This document shows, in pieces, positions 20,854-29,720 of a stretch of DNA of 64,000 bases. The position numbers and the translations under genes are program-made. The stretch covers positions 105,001 through 169,000 of the forward strand of contig CAJQUW010004412.1 of assembly GCA_907163375.1 (NCBI GenBank), written 5' to 3'. A model generated the notes under the pieces. The model searched no databases, had not been told where the DNA came from, and saw nothing but the letters and a program-made list of their open reading frames with translations. The DNA is from Prostheceraeus crozeri (Eukaryota > Platyhelminthes > Polycladida > Euryleptidae). How positions within the stretch are numbered: the stretch's first letter is position 1; every line of letters starts with the position of its first letter.

Positions 20854-21741
20854 ATGATGTTAACAAATGTTGGTGGAGGTGCATATATCCCGAATAATCG
20901 TGAATTAGAAATAGAGATGGAAAATTATATCATGAAAACTGGAGACGTTTTATCTGGTCCATTGCATCTTTCTATTCTTCCGCAACAAAATACAGAGTTA
21001 ACAAATAAACAATATGTTGATACACAAATCAATGACTTAAAAGAAAAATATATAAACGATGTTTTGGTTCCACTGATGAATGAATTAAAGTTGCTAAAAC
21101 TTAATGACAAATCATTAAACGAAAAATTATTAAAACTTGATAAAAAGGATAGAGAGCTAGAAGCAGATATAGCAAAACTTTTTAAAAAGATTTCTGAACA
21201 ATCAAAAATTTTAATATTACTTTCTTTAAATTTAAAATCTGCTGTAATTAAAAATAAACATCAGATAAAAATGTTAAAAGAACAATTAGAAGATGAAATA
21301 GAAAATCTACCTGAAAGAATTTAAAAAAATTTAAAGCAGTTACAAACTACATTCCAAAAAAGTGTTGATGAATTGAGTTCTAAAATTACTCAACAAATGA
21401 AAAAGATGAATAGAATAATAAATGAAGTAAACTCGCTTAATCAAAAAGTTGATAAAATGAAAACTCTTAAAATCAATTTAGAAAATGAATTAAAGAAAAA
21501 TTTACAAGAAAACTCTAAAGAAAATAAAGAACAGTTAGATGCTGTTAAAAGACAATTAGATGTTCTTAAAATTAAGTTAAATGCACTTAAAACGGCGTTG
21601 AAGATGAATCAGGAGAAAATGCAAGTTAATAGAAAATAAATTAAAGTACATCACACGCTGCTTGACGCAATAGATAAAGTGCAACAGTCAATTAATAAAG
21701 TTATCTCGAAGTTGTTGTCCATTCACAAACGTAAATCTTAA
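20854..21741 (+). pseudogene. Fibre-like coiled-coil protein with two in-frame stops
   Basis: One uninterrupted frame from ATG 20854 to TAA 21739-21741 is broken by TAA at 21322-21324 and 21637-21639 without any frame change. Residues about 27-60 carry the signature MKTGDVLSGPLHL..TNKQYVD, typical of attachment regions of phage and virus fibre proteins. The rest is long heptad coiled coil (KLNDKSLNEKLLKLDKKDRE, then IINEVNSLNQKVDKMK, then LLDAIDKVQQSINKVISKL). Coiled coil continuing across both stops in the same frame is good evidence that they are nonsense substitutions. Likely a trimeric surface fibre in the ancestral element. Confidence 0.65.
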
Positions 21742-21783
21742 CACGTAAATATTTTTCCCAAAAGTCAAATTTAATCTTAAAAA

Positions 21784-22329
21784 ATGCCTATAATTTATAA
21801 ACACAATCTTAAACATTTTGCTTCAAATCAAAAAATTGCTCATGAACCACGTATGAATCCTGTTTATCATTATGATAATAGAGAAACAGTCGGAACACAA
21901 AAGTTCCTAGGCACCGCAGGTGCCGTTCACACGGAAGGAGCTGGGATCTTCTCTGGTATTGGAAGTATCGTTAACTTAATTAAAAATAATAAAGATTTGA
22001 TTACATCTGCCGCAAAAGGAGCAGCTGCTATAGGTAGTACAGCTAGTGCAATATCAAATGCTGTCAAGTCTCAAAACGAATTAAAACAACTAGAAGCTAT
22101 TCGTAAACTTAGGAATGATTCCGAAGAACTAAAAAAATTAAAAAAACTTTCAGAGGAAACAAAAAACAAAATTGCTAACATAGCTGTTGGGGAAACCTTG
22201 AGGAGCGGAGCTCCGTCTGATAGTAAACATAATGAAAAAACAATTGAAGAAATAAGAGGTAATGGCGTGAGCAGCAACCTTCGGTCTAACCAGCAAAGCT
22301 GTAGCGGAGCTGGTCTAGCAAAATTCTAA
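21784..22329 (+). CDS. Small hydrophobic virion-type protein
   Basis: 181 residues, starting at an AAAAATG context. Basic N-terminus, then GAGIFSGIGSIVNLIKNNKD followed by an Ala/Gly-rich helix (SAAKGAAAIGSTASAISNAV), which looks membrane-active like internal capsid proteins of adenovirus-type viruses. Three GC-rich hairpin elements lie in its coding region: 21910-21924 (GGCACC/GGTGCC, encoding GTAGAVH), about 22203-22220, and about 22265-22320 at the C-terminus. The gene directly precedes the major capsid gene. No family name is certain. Confidence 0.6.
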   Translation: MPIIYKHNLKHFASNQKIAHEPRMNPVYHYDNRETVGTQKFLGTAGAVHTEGAGIFSGIGSIVNLIKNNKDLITSAAKGAAAIGSTASAISNAVKSQNELKQLEAIRKLRNDSEELKKLKKLSEETKNKIANIAVGETLRSGAPSDSKHNEKTIEEIRGNGVSSNLRSNQQSCSGAGLAKF

Positions 22330-22421
22330 AATTATATTTTAGTAAAATTTTTAGTAATTTTTTTAGTAAAAATTTTTTCTGTCTGTGAGAAAAACAAAAA
22401 GTCAAATTATTTTTTATAAAA

Positions 22422-23756
22422 ATGTCTTCGCTTATCGAAAATAAATTTAGATTAGACGATCCTCCGTTCGTCAGTAATAATCAAAAAAAGAATGACTATA
22501 TAAGAATTGCTATGAATCCCGGATCTTCCAGTAGAGTAAATACTGGAGGTGATTTAATTTTTGAAGTTGATAATCAGCAGAGTTATATATATTTACCTGA
22601 TTCGTTTTTACATTGTGAATATTCTTTATATAGTGATGCTAATTTTACAACACCATTACCAGAAACCGATAATATTGCATTAGAGAATAATTTTTTTCCA
22701 AGATTATTTACACAAATACGTTTAGATGTTGCAACTCAAAATATAGAAACAATAAGTGATTCTCCAGGTGTAATTGATACAATGCTTAGATTTATAACAA
22801 TTGGTGAAAATAATAAAAAGTATGAAATCGAAGGTTGGTTTCCTGATACTAATGATGGTATAATTGTTGATGATTTAACTCACGCTGGAACAGATGCAGC
22901 AGGAATTGCGAATGATGTAGAAAATATTGCAAAACATTTAAATAGAACAAATAATGATGCATATAAAGAAAGACGTGAATTTAACAAGAAAAGTAAACAG
23001 ACAGTAAATTGGTCGTTGACTCCATTATTCGTATATTTAGATTATGACAAAATATCATATCAATTAAAATTTAAGTTAATAATTCATCGTACAGCAAATA
23101 ATGAATTAATCTTTTTTGGTAAGACTGGAAAAAAAGCATATCTAAAAATTGATAGACTTGAATGGTGGATTAAGCATATTACTCCTAGTTTAGAGATTGA
23201 AACAGCTATTGCTAAAAGATTAAATACTAACAAACCAATTCCAGTTAATTTTCTAAAGAGAACTGCTAGTTCAGTAACTTTTTCCGAACAAAGATTTAAC
23301 TGGCATTTTACTAGAACTGCGAATACTCCAAGATATTTATTACTAACATTTCAAAGAAATAATTCTCCAAGTTTTGATAAGAACAACAATATTTTTCATA
23401 TTAATACAATTCGAAGTTTACAAGTTTCATTAAATCAAACCCGATATCCAATTGATCCATTAAGATTCGATGATACCAATAATCAATTTATGGAAGGATA
23501 TGATGCTTATAGAAATCTTTGTATAGAATTTGGAGTTGAACCACAATTAACTCCTGGAGATTGGAGACATTTATATCCAATTTTCTGTTTCGATTTAAGT
23601 GCACAATCTGAAGATATTATCAAGACTGGTTGTGATGTAACAATTAATATTGAAAAGAAAGATTCCACAACTTCATTGATGGCTTATGGTTTATTGCTAG
23701 AAGATGTAAAATATTCTATTGAAATTCTTAATGGAAAGATGACTAGGATCGGTTAG
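22422..23756 (+). CDS. MCP: Major capsid protein, double jelly roll type
   Basis: 444 residues, apparently intact, starting at ATG 22422 after TTTTTTATAAAA. Beta-rich throughout. Characteristic points: the early YIYLPDSFLHCEYSLY strand pair, NWSLTPLFVYLDYDKISYQL in the middle, SVTFSEQRFNWHFT, and the C-terminal GDWRHLYPIFCFDLSAQ segment that marks Polinton/adintovirus capsid proteins. It would assemble as pseudo-hexameric trimers forming the icosahedral shell. Neighbours on both sides are small hydrophobic virion-type genes, as expected for a structural cluster. No hairpin element is inserted in this gene; the nearest lies just after the stop. Confidence 0.8.
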   Translation: MSSLIENKFRLDDPPFVSNNQKKNDYIRIAMNPGSSSRVNTGGDLIFEVDNQQSYIYLPDSFLHCEYSLYSDANFTTPLPETDNIALENNFFPRLFTQIRLDVATQNIETISDSPGVIDTMLRFITIGENNKKYEIEGWFPDTNDGIIVDDLTHAGTDAAGIANDVENIAKHLNRTNNDAYKERREFNKKSKQTVNWSLTPLFVYLDYDKISYQLKFKLIIHRTANNELIFFGKTGKKAYLKIDRLEWWIKHITPSLEIETAIAKRLNTNKPIPVNFLKRTASSVTFSEQRFNWHFTRTANTPRYLLLTFQRNNSPSFDKNNNIFHINTIRSLQVSLNQTRYPIDPLRFDDTNNQFMEGYDAYRNLCIEFGVEPQLTPGDWRHLYPIFCFDLSAQSEDIIKTGCDVTINIEKKDSTTSLMAYGLLLEDVKYSIEILNGKMTRIG

Positions 23757-23913
23757 TAACCTGAGGACCTTTGGTCCAATCGGCTAAAGCCCAAGACTTC
23801 GTCGATTAATTAATTTTTTCATAACTAGAATAGATTAAAAAAATTCTTAACTTAAAATTTTTTCATAACTAGAATAGATTAAAAATTCCTAATTTAAAAT
23901 TTTTTTATTAAAA
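23757..23913. repeat. Intergenic double hairpin and duplicated A/T block
   Basis: Directly after the MCP stop, GGACC-TTT-GGTCC (23765-23777) is followed by a GGC/GCC hairpin (23782-23791). Then comes a roughly 55-bp AT-rich block around CATAACTAGAATAGATTAAA present twice before the next gene. Confidence 0.8.
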
Positions 23914-24393
23914 ATGTCGCAAGCGAAAAGTAATAATAAAACTGTTGAATTAAAATTACGTAATATTGTTGACAAAAATACACCTAAAGCTATTACGATT
24001 AACAAAAAAAAGTATTACATAAGTAAACCAATGATAGAGAATATTCAATTACAAGAAAAAAAGAATGGCGGGATTCTCCCATTAATTCCCCTAATAATAG
24101 GTGGCATAGCAGCTGCAGGAAGTGTTGCAGGTGGGACAGCTGGTATTGTCCAAGCAGTAAATAAAAATAAATCAGAGAAGGCAGCATTAGAAGAACAAAA
24201 ACGTCATAATAGAGAGTTAGAGAAAGTTGCTAGGGGTGAAGGAGTAGTAGATAATTTTATTAGTAAATTAAAATTAGTTGATGAAGGAAAACGAGTTCTT
24301 AAAAATATTCTCCACAATGTTGATGATTTAATTGAAATTAAAGAAACTAAAGATGGTTCTGGAATATATCTAAGTCCTAGTATGATTCGGTAA
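23914..24393 (+). CDS. Gly-rich hydrophobic virion-associated protein
   Basis: 159 residues from ATG 23914 (TTTTATTAAAAATG). Basic N-terminus, then NGGILPLIPLIIGGIAAAGS continuing into a Gly/Ala hydrophobic hairpin, then a charged helix (EEQKRHNRELEKVARGEG), ending in GSGIYLSPSMIR. The GG-LP-hydrophobic-GIV-K pattern followed by KRHNR recurs in Polinton and adintovirus minor virion proteins compared with adenovirus pX-like core peptides; the equivalence is tentative. It lies between the MCP and the phospholipase-integrase gene. Confidence 0.6.
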   Translation: MSQAKSNNKTVELKLRNIVDKNTPKAITINKKKYYISKPMIENIQLQEKKNGGILPLIPLIIGGIAAAGSVAGGTAGIVQAVNKNKSEKAALEEQKRHNRELEKVARGEGVVDNFISKLKLVDEGKRVLKNILHNVDDLIEIKETKDGSGIYLSPSMIR

Positions 24394-24540
24394 TAACCTC
24401 AGGACCTTTGGTCCGATCGGCTAATGCCTCTGAACAAAGTTCTATCGGCTAAAGCCTCAGGACCTTTGGTCCGATTAGGTAAAACATTTATTTTATCTTT
24501 TAAATTTTTTTTATCTTTTAAATTTTTTTTATCTTTTAAA
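24394..24540. promoter_or_regulatory. Hairpin cluster and tandem T-rich leader
   Basis: 24402-24478 holds GGACC-TTT-GGTCC twice and two GGCT-type hairpins, with ATGCC in between that would extend the next frame upstream. Three tandem copies of TTTTATCTTTTAAATTTTT then lead into ATG 24541, the start I prefer for the next gene. Confidence 0.6.
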
Positions 24541-25884
24541 ATGAATTCTACAAATTCCGAAAATCTAATTAAATTAAAAATTTCTAATTTAGATTTATTG
24601 AATTATCTATTAAACAAAAATGAAAACTCAAATTGTCAGCATATTGGAGGTGACAAGAACAAAGTTCCATACCACTTCGGTGGTGATATACAAAAAACAT
24701 TAGAAAACTTTCCTGGATTTATTTGGAGTAAATATTCGAAAGAAAAACATCTTCCTGGTCATTCATATACCGGTCCAGGAACTCGATTAGATATAAGACT
24801 AGATGAGAATAATAATCCGAAACCAGGTGAAGAACCAATAAATAGAGTAGATGCCGCCGCTTACAGGCATGATTTAGCTTATCGAAATCATGATCTAAGT
24901 TCTCGACATGCAGCTGATAAGAAGATGATTCAAGAATTAGATAGTATTCAAAATCCAACATTTAGAGAAAAAATTGAAAGAATGTTTGTTAAGAAAGCTT
25001 TACAAGCTAAAATATTATTCGGACAGGGTTTAAATGAAACTAATAACTCTGAGAGCAACGCTCGAACTAATAACTCTGAGAGCAACGCTCGAACCTACGC
25101 GTCTGAAATTCATAAAGAATACAGAAGGCCTAAATATTTATTGAAAGTAAAAGTATTTAATAAAGATGATATTTGGAGTTCTGATCTTATTCATATGCCG
25201 AATGAAAGGGACTACAAATACGCATTGACCGTTATAGATTTATATACACGATATGCTTGGGTAAAGCCTTTAAAAAATAAAAGTGGTCTATCAGTTAAAT
25301 ATGCGTTTGAAGAAATCTTTAAAGAAAGTAATAGAAAGCCAAGGAAATTGTTTGTTGATAAAGGGTCGGAATTTTATAACCGAAACGTTCAGCCACTATT
25401 TGAAACTGTTTATTCAACTGAAAACGCAGGAAAAGCTGTAGTGATAGAAAGATTCAATCGGACGTTAAAAAATAAATTATTCAAGAAATTTACTGAGCAA
25501 AGAAATCAGAAATGGTTGAAGATATTACCAGGCATTGTAGAACAGTACAATAATAAAGTTCATACAGGTATTGAAGAAACTCCAAAGAATGCTTCTGTCG
25601 ACCCTGATTTGATAAGAAAAAAAATATTCGAGAATAATAATTTGAATGAGAGTAATCCGAATTTGCAGAAACTTAAGCCGAAATTTAAAATTGGAGATAG
25701 AGTTAGAATATTTAAATATAAGAATAAATTTGAAAAAGGCTTCGTCGGATACTGGACGAAAGAGATATTTGAAATTTCTAAAATAAATGAAAGTTATCCG
25801 ATTTCTTACGAAATCAAAGATTTAGATGATGAAGATATCAGAGGCCGATTTTATCAAAATGAATTACAACGAAGTGATTTTTAA
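24541..25884 (+). CDS. Phospholipase A2 domain fused to integrase
   Basis: 447 residues from ATG 24541 (an upstream ATG at 24424 lies inside the hairpin cluster). Residues about 68-135 match the parvovirus-type phospholipase A2: SYTGPGTRLD (calcium loop), then DAAAYRHDLAYR with the His110-Asp111 dyad and HAADKKMI. Residues about 208-345 are a retroviral/Polinton integrase core: D215 (WSSDLIH), D273 (VDKGSEF), E303 (VIERFNRTLK). A basic SH3/chromo-like region follows (KPKFKIGDRVRIF). The D-to-E gap is 29 residues, shorter than the usual 35. No HHCC zinc region is seen. The linker (168-185) is a duplicated 27-bp hairpin unit. Viral PLA2 acts on endosomal membranes; integrase inserts the element DNA. 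Whether one fused product is natural is unknown. Confidence 0.85.
   Translation: MNSTNSENLIKLKISNLDLLNYLLNKNENSNCQHIGGDKNKVPYHFGGDIQKTLENFPGFIWSKYSKEKHLPGHSYTGPGTRLDIRLDENNNPKPGEEPINRVDAAAYRHDLAYRNHDLSSRHAADKKMIQELDSIQNPTFREKIERMFVKKALQAKILFGQGLNETNNSESNARTNNSESNARTYASEIHKEYRRPKYLLKVKVFNKDDIWSSDLIHMPNERDYKYALTVIDLYTRYAWVKPLKNKSGLSVKYAFEEIFKESNRKPRKLFVDKGSEFYNRNVQPLFETVYSTENAGKAVVIERFNRTLKNKLFKKFTEQRNQKWLKILPGIVEQYNNKVHTGIEETPKNASVDPDLIRKKIFENNNLNESNPNLQKLKPKFKIGDRVRIFKYKNKFEKGFVGYWTKEIFEISKINESYPISYEIKDLDDEDIRGRFYQNELQRSDF
25040..25093. repeat. Tandem 27-bp hairpin units in the PLA2-integrase linker
   Basis: Two direct copies of a 27-bp unit containing GAGC-AAC-GCTC encode NNSESNART twice, exactly between the phospholipase and integrase domains. 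Confidence 0.85.
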
Positions 25885-25918
25885 TTATCATTATTATTAT
25901 TATTGGAACTAACGTTTC

Positions 25919-25964
25919 GGGAATGAAATTCCCTTGTTAGGCGTAGCCATAGAACCTACGGTTC
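25919..25964. repeat. Triple hairpin element after integrase
   Basis: GGGAAT-GAA-ATTCCC, GGC-GTA-GCC and GAACC-TAC-GGTTC in a row. It lies between the convergent integrase and protease genes and overlaps the end of the open frame downstream of the protease stop. Confidence 0.9.
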
Positions 25965-26414
25965 GTTCAATTCTAACATTATATCTAGAAATGGTACTCC
26001 TTTTTGTAATTTGTACAAAACGTATTAACATAATTGTCCACAATAGGTAGTGCCTGGTGTTTGAATTTGAAACGTATTGTATGTTCCCGTTCCAAGTAAT
26101 TCTGTTGCTTCATTTGTAGGGGGCAAACCGTATGAATCAAAATAATAGTTCTGCTGATGATTTTTAACGCCTGCTGACCAATGTACGCCTTTTTGGTCTG
26201 AAGTGTGAAGATTGGTTACGAAATTTACAGTTATTGATGGAACTTTGTTCCGGGAACTGAAGGTTCCTGTTGGCTTATTTTTTAGGAATTGTAATTCGTC
26301 TCTCATTAGAACATGAAAATTCTTTATTCCTAATTCATTTGCGATTTTCTTTAGGTCGAAATTTGTCGTAGTTTGCGTTCCATATAATTTTAAAAACTCA
26401 TTTATGTTGTTCAT
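25956..26414 (-). pseudogene. Adenain-like cysteine protease, in-frame TAA
   Basis: The frame starts at ATG 26414 and meets TAA at 26025-26027 after 129 codons, then stays open for 22 more codons to TAG at 25956-25958 with family-like hydrophobic sequence. The catalytic set of the adenovirus-type protease is present: His78 in GVHWSAG, Asp93 in YYFDSYG, Gln117 in FQIQTPG and Cys125 in YCGQ. The enzyme would mature capsid proteins. The stop falls four codons after the nucleophile, inside the C-terminal helix, so the truncated form is probably unstable. A double hairpin element (26239-26267) is inserted in frame and encodes GTFSSRNKVP. Confidence 0.82.
26239..26267. repeat. Double hairpin in protease gene
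   Basis: GGAAC-TTT-GTTCC followed by a GGAAC/GTTCC stem with loop TGAAG; in frame within the protease. Confidence 0.9.
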
Positions 26415-26487
26415 TTTAAAATAAAAAAATTTCTTAAGGGAACCCTAGAAGTCAGAAGGGACCCCTAGAAGTTAGAAGGGAGGGGGT
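26415..26487. other. Short GGGA-rich gap before right TIR
   Basis: Two tandem imperfect copies of a unit around GGGACCCCTAGAAGT lie between the protease start and the right TIR. Confidence 0.5.
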
Positions 26488-27020
26488 AGTAGAACTACGT
26501 TCATATGATATTGAAGGATATATTCTTGCGGCTTCTTCCACTTTTGTTTCTTCCACTTTTAAAGAAATATTATTAGTCACATGATATATTTTAAAAACCT
26601 GAAAGATGGATAAAATTCATGAATTTGAAATTCTCAACTTTTATGATTTTTGGTGTCCTTGAACGGTCATGATTTAAGCAATGAAAATTGTAATTCTCAA
26701 ATTTTGAGATTCTTTACTTTTATGATTTTCGGTGTCCTTGAACGGTCATGATTTTCAAAGTAAAAAAATGATCTTAATCTCAAATTTGAGATTACGTGAT
26801 ATTTTGAGACCGGCTAAATTTTTGAAATTTTGTTTTTTGAAAATTTGTCACTACCTAAATTTTCCCCCCTTCGGCCTTCGGCCACGTGAAATTTGAAGTC
26901 TACCTAAATTTTTGAAATTTTGATTTTTTGAAAAAACCCGCAAAAGTGTGACATCCGGCGCAAGCGAAGCGAAGCAAAGCGAAGCGAAGCGTCGCGCCGG
27001 ATGTCACACTATATACTACT
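26488..27020 (-). repeat. Polinton right terminal inverted repeat
   Basis: Inverted copy of 10664-11196, same length (533 bp), about 98% identical by eye. It includes the terminal hairpin at 26945-27010. The position equivalent to the first gene's ATG is GTG here. Confidence 0.95.
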
Positions 27021-27026
27021 AACATA
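27021..27026 (+). repeat. Polinton TSD, right (AACATA)
   Basis: Direct duplication of 10658-10663, abutting the CT end of the element. Confidence 0.95.
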
Positions 27027-27536
27027 TGTGTTAATTCTTTAAATCGGAGTGGTTAAATGGAGGCTCTCATTATTTTTTAGTAGACAAAACTTAGTTTTCT
27101 CTAAAACAGCATGTGTAATTGATTAGTTAAATGTACTAAAATTCATAAAACTATGCGCGCTTTCTGAGTTCTGTCGAATTCCGTCCTTAAATTACCTTTA
27201 AGATATGTAATTCAGTATACCAAACAATATTACGAAGAAATATTCTGCCAAGCAGTGCCTATTAACGTTTTATACCACAATGATTGATCATCTTTGTTGC
27301 TCATTGAGTTCGAACCCAATCCCTGCTACACGCAAACCGTAAGCACTATCCGTTATTCCATACCGATGCTTGTGACACGATAATGCAGCAGCGTTTCAGG
27401 TGAATCTTTCATCAAGTCACAACAACTACTACTCACAACACTATAGCTGCATATCAATTGTAGTGATAATTCGTAAAAAAAGCTGCGAGAAACCTAATTA
27501 AGATTTTTATTCTTTCAGATTGAACCACCATTCGGT
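27027..27536. other. Intergenic right of Polinton
   Basis: No gene seen. A TTTTTATTCTTTCAG acceptor-like sequence at about 27505-27519 precedes the next reading frame, so an upstream exon may exist. Confidence 0.35.
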
Positions 27537-28962
27537 ATGGATAGGAAAAGCCTGGTATCCTACCTTTTTGATAACAAGACATCTATTCAAAGCGAAAACG
27601 CAATAACACAATTGACACAACACATTAAAGACACGACAAACTTACAACTTCCTGATGATATCAATAAGGTCATTACTGAATTCGTGTACAAGGTACGCAT
27701 TAGATGGCAGAAGGCAAATAGAACGAAGGATGTTTCTCTAAAACAAAATGAATCCTGGCTTTCTGAAATGCTATTCAAGAGTGGTGCCGGTAATACGAGT
27801 AAGGGTGGAAGACCCTCTGTAGAATTTGAGTCGACGTCTACCAGGACAAAAAATCGAAAGGTCACGGGTATTGTGAGTGAATATTCTTCAAACGAACTCT
27901 TATACGCATCAAGCAAGAGATTAACAATCGAACAGAACACTGAAAAAGCTAGAGAAGTGAGAAATTTGATTTCTGATGAACACCAGACCAGTCCAAAAGA
28001 GGCTCTAGCTCTCATACTAGACACTAATCTAACAAAATCCAGTTATCAACTACTGCGAAACCATGCATGTTAAAAAAGGCTTATGACATCAGCAATCTTA
28101 GATGCGGGATTTCGATCCTGCATGCGTGGATACGATTTTTTGAAACTGTGTTGCATATTGCATACAAATTGCCGATCAAAAAATATCAGGCAAAAACATT
28201 GGCCGAGAAACGTTCTGTAGAAGAGAGAAAAAAAGAAATTCAGAAACAATTCCGAGAGAGAATAGGTCTTGTAGTTGATCAACCTCGAACAGGAGGGTCT
28301 GGAACGTCAAATGACGGCGACAGTGCGAGAAGAGTGTTCCAAAACTCGAATGTAGCTTCCGAAATCCTACAGATTGATCGCACACTACTCGAAAAACTAC
28401 ATGTCATCCTCATCACAATTTCATGCAACTTTGACATAGACTCAGAAAAATTCAAATCACACTGCATTCAAACAGCAAGATATTACACGCGACATTACAA
28501 ATGGTATCCCATGCCACAATCAGTACACAAAATCTTATTACACGGACATGCAATCATAGAAGTGTGCAGTTTGCCTCTCGGGATGTACTCAGAAGAAGCG
28601 CAAGAGGCCTCAACCAAATATTTCAAGAAATACAGGTATGTCTATAGATGAAATTCCGAAATTGCCATGTTGTGCTTCTGCACGAGCTCTTAATCTTAAA
28701 AATGTCTGTGAAATTAGTTAATAATATTATTATACTTGTGCTATTACGGATGCATGAAAGAGTCTTTTTTTTAATTTCCAGAGAACAATTTCCGAGGAAG
28801 ATATCAAGGTCATCGGCAAACAATGATCTCATGAGAAGGTTGCTGTGCAATTCGGACCCCCTGATCGCAACTTATCGCAATAATCGAAATACAAAGAAAT
28901 TGGCTTTGTCATTAGATGTACTTTCCCTTCTAAAGGAGCCCAATGAGCTACATTTCATTTGA
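27537..28962 (+). pseudogene. RAG1/Transib-like repeated-family gene, broken
   Basis: The N-terminal part (27537-28073) has a helical start (MDRKSLVSYLFDNK) and a basic RPSVEF..TRTKNRKVTG region. The frame shifts near 28070 and part of the middle is missing. The second part (28067-28635) has GISILHAWIRFFETVLHIAY, EERKKEIQKQFRERIGL, SNDGDSARR, then WYPMPQSVHKILLHG and LPLGMYSEEAQEA. A GTATGT donor at 28636 and TTTTAATTTCCAG acceptor ending 28781 define an intron that joins KKYR to EQFPRKISRS in frame; the gene ends at 28962. The C-terminal SEEAQEA..KKYR..RKISR pattern resembles the last catalytic region of RAG1/Transib transposases, but the aspartate expected in the LHxxI motif is absent. The assignment is inference. 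Confidence 0.5.
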
Positions 28963-29579
28963 TGTGATTTGATTGATTGATCAAATTTTCCGTGCGTATG
29001 TTGTAGTCTACACAGTAAAATTGTTCCAAAAATATTGGTTTTACATGAATGGTGTCGGTCAGTGAATATAATACGCTTTATACACAAAATCGCAAAGGTG
29101 CATCTAACACAGTTTTCTGGTTGCTATGCAGAAATAGGCCCCCTAGCAGCCGTTGCTAAGGGAAAACATCATTAAATCAGGCGCTATCGATTTAGTTAGA
29201 ATTCATATCAAGTTTTTTTATCTTGTGATAGCAGCTCAACAGCAAGTTTTGTACATACAGTTTTAATATCTATATCTAACATGGTTTTCTGGTTGCTATG
29301 CAGAAATAGGCTCCCTAGCAACCGTTGCTATGGGAAAATATTACCATTAAATTCGGCGCTATCGATTTAGTCGGAATGCATGTTAAGTTTTTTATCAACA
29401 GATGCTCATAGCCGAGGAGAAGGTTTTGTCCCGTTTTGCGGGTTTTGACCCACTGTGCATAGGGAAGACAAATGAATGAGGACGAATTTGCATCAAGGCT
29501 CGTATATAAATAATGCCGACAACTCGCATTTCATCGTAAAACAGCCAATCACAGATAGAATAGTTCTTTATCGCTACAT
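28963..29579. repeat. Two direct copies of a roughly 120-bp repeat
   Basis: 29101-29225 and 29273-29398 share the sequence around TTTCTGGTTGCTATGCAGAA and GGCGCTATCGATTTAGT, with a period of about 172 bp. The family is not recognised. The rest holds no gene. Confidence 0.7.
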
Positions 29580-29720
29580 AACCTACCAATCACATACGAA
29601 AGTAAGTGAGCTTTCGTATCAATAACATATCGTATACACACGAGAATCTCCTATCAAATACTAGTTTCAAATTGTATCTGAATTTGGTATATGTTTGTAT
29701 TTAATTTTCGCATCCAGCGA
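29580..29720 (-). mobile_element. Second copy of the 4.5-kb MITE-like repeat
   Basis: Reverse-complement similarity to 4532-4695, including ACTTACTTTCGTATGTGATT and the ATCGCTGGAT end. Diverged, with several indels. Confidence 0.6.

Larger units (their letters stand above)
10664..27020. mobile_element. Polinton/Maverick virus-like transposon, 16,357 bp
   Basis: This is a complete element with 533-bp TIRs, AG...CT ends and a perfect 6-bp TSD. It carries the diagnostic set of protein-primed PolB, retroviral-type integrase, packaging ATPase, capsid protein and adenain-like protease, plus fibre-like, phospholipase A2 and hydrophobic virion-type genes. Plus-strand genes occupy 11.1-14.6 kb and 20.9-25.9 kb; PolB, the clamp-like gene and the protease are on the minus strand. 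Base composition is markedly more AT-rich than the flanks except at the GC-rich hairpin elements. In-frame stops in several genes show the copy is no longer functional. Confidence 0.97.

Noticed and set aside
20925..21110. Antisense open frames inside the fibre gene and elsewhere in the Polinton
   Set aside because: They are shadows of the AT-rich coding strand with no motif or start context.
24424..24540. Upstream ATG extending the PLA2-integrase protein by 39 residues
   Set aside because: It lies within the hairpin cluster and T-rich leader; ATG 24541 has the AAAATG context of the other genes.
14780..26027. Alternative genetic code in the Polinton (TAA/TGA read as sense)
   Set aside because: Other genes of the element end naturally at TAA, TGA and TAG, so single nonsense substitutions are simpler.
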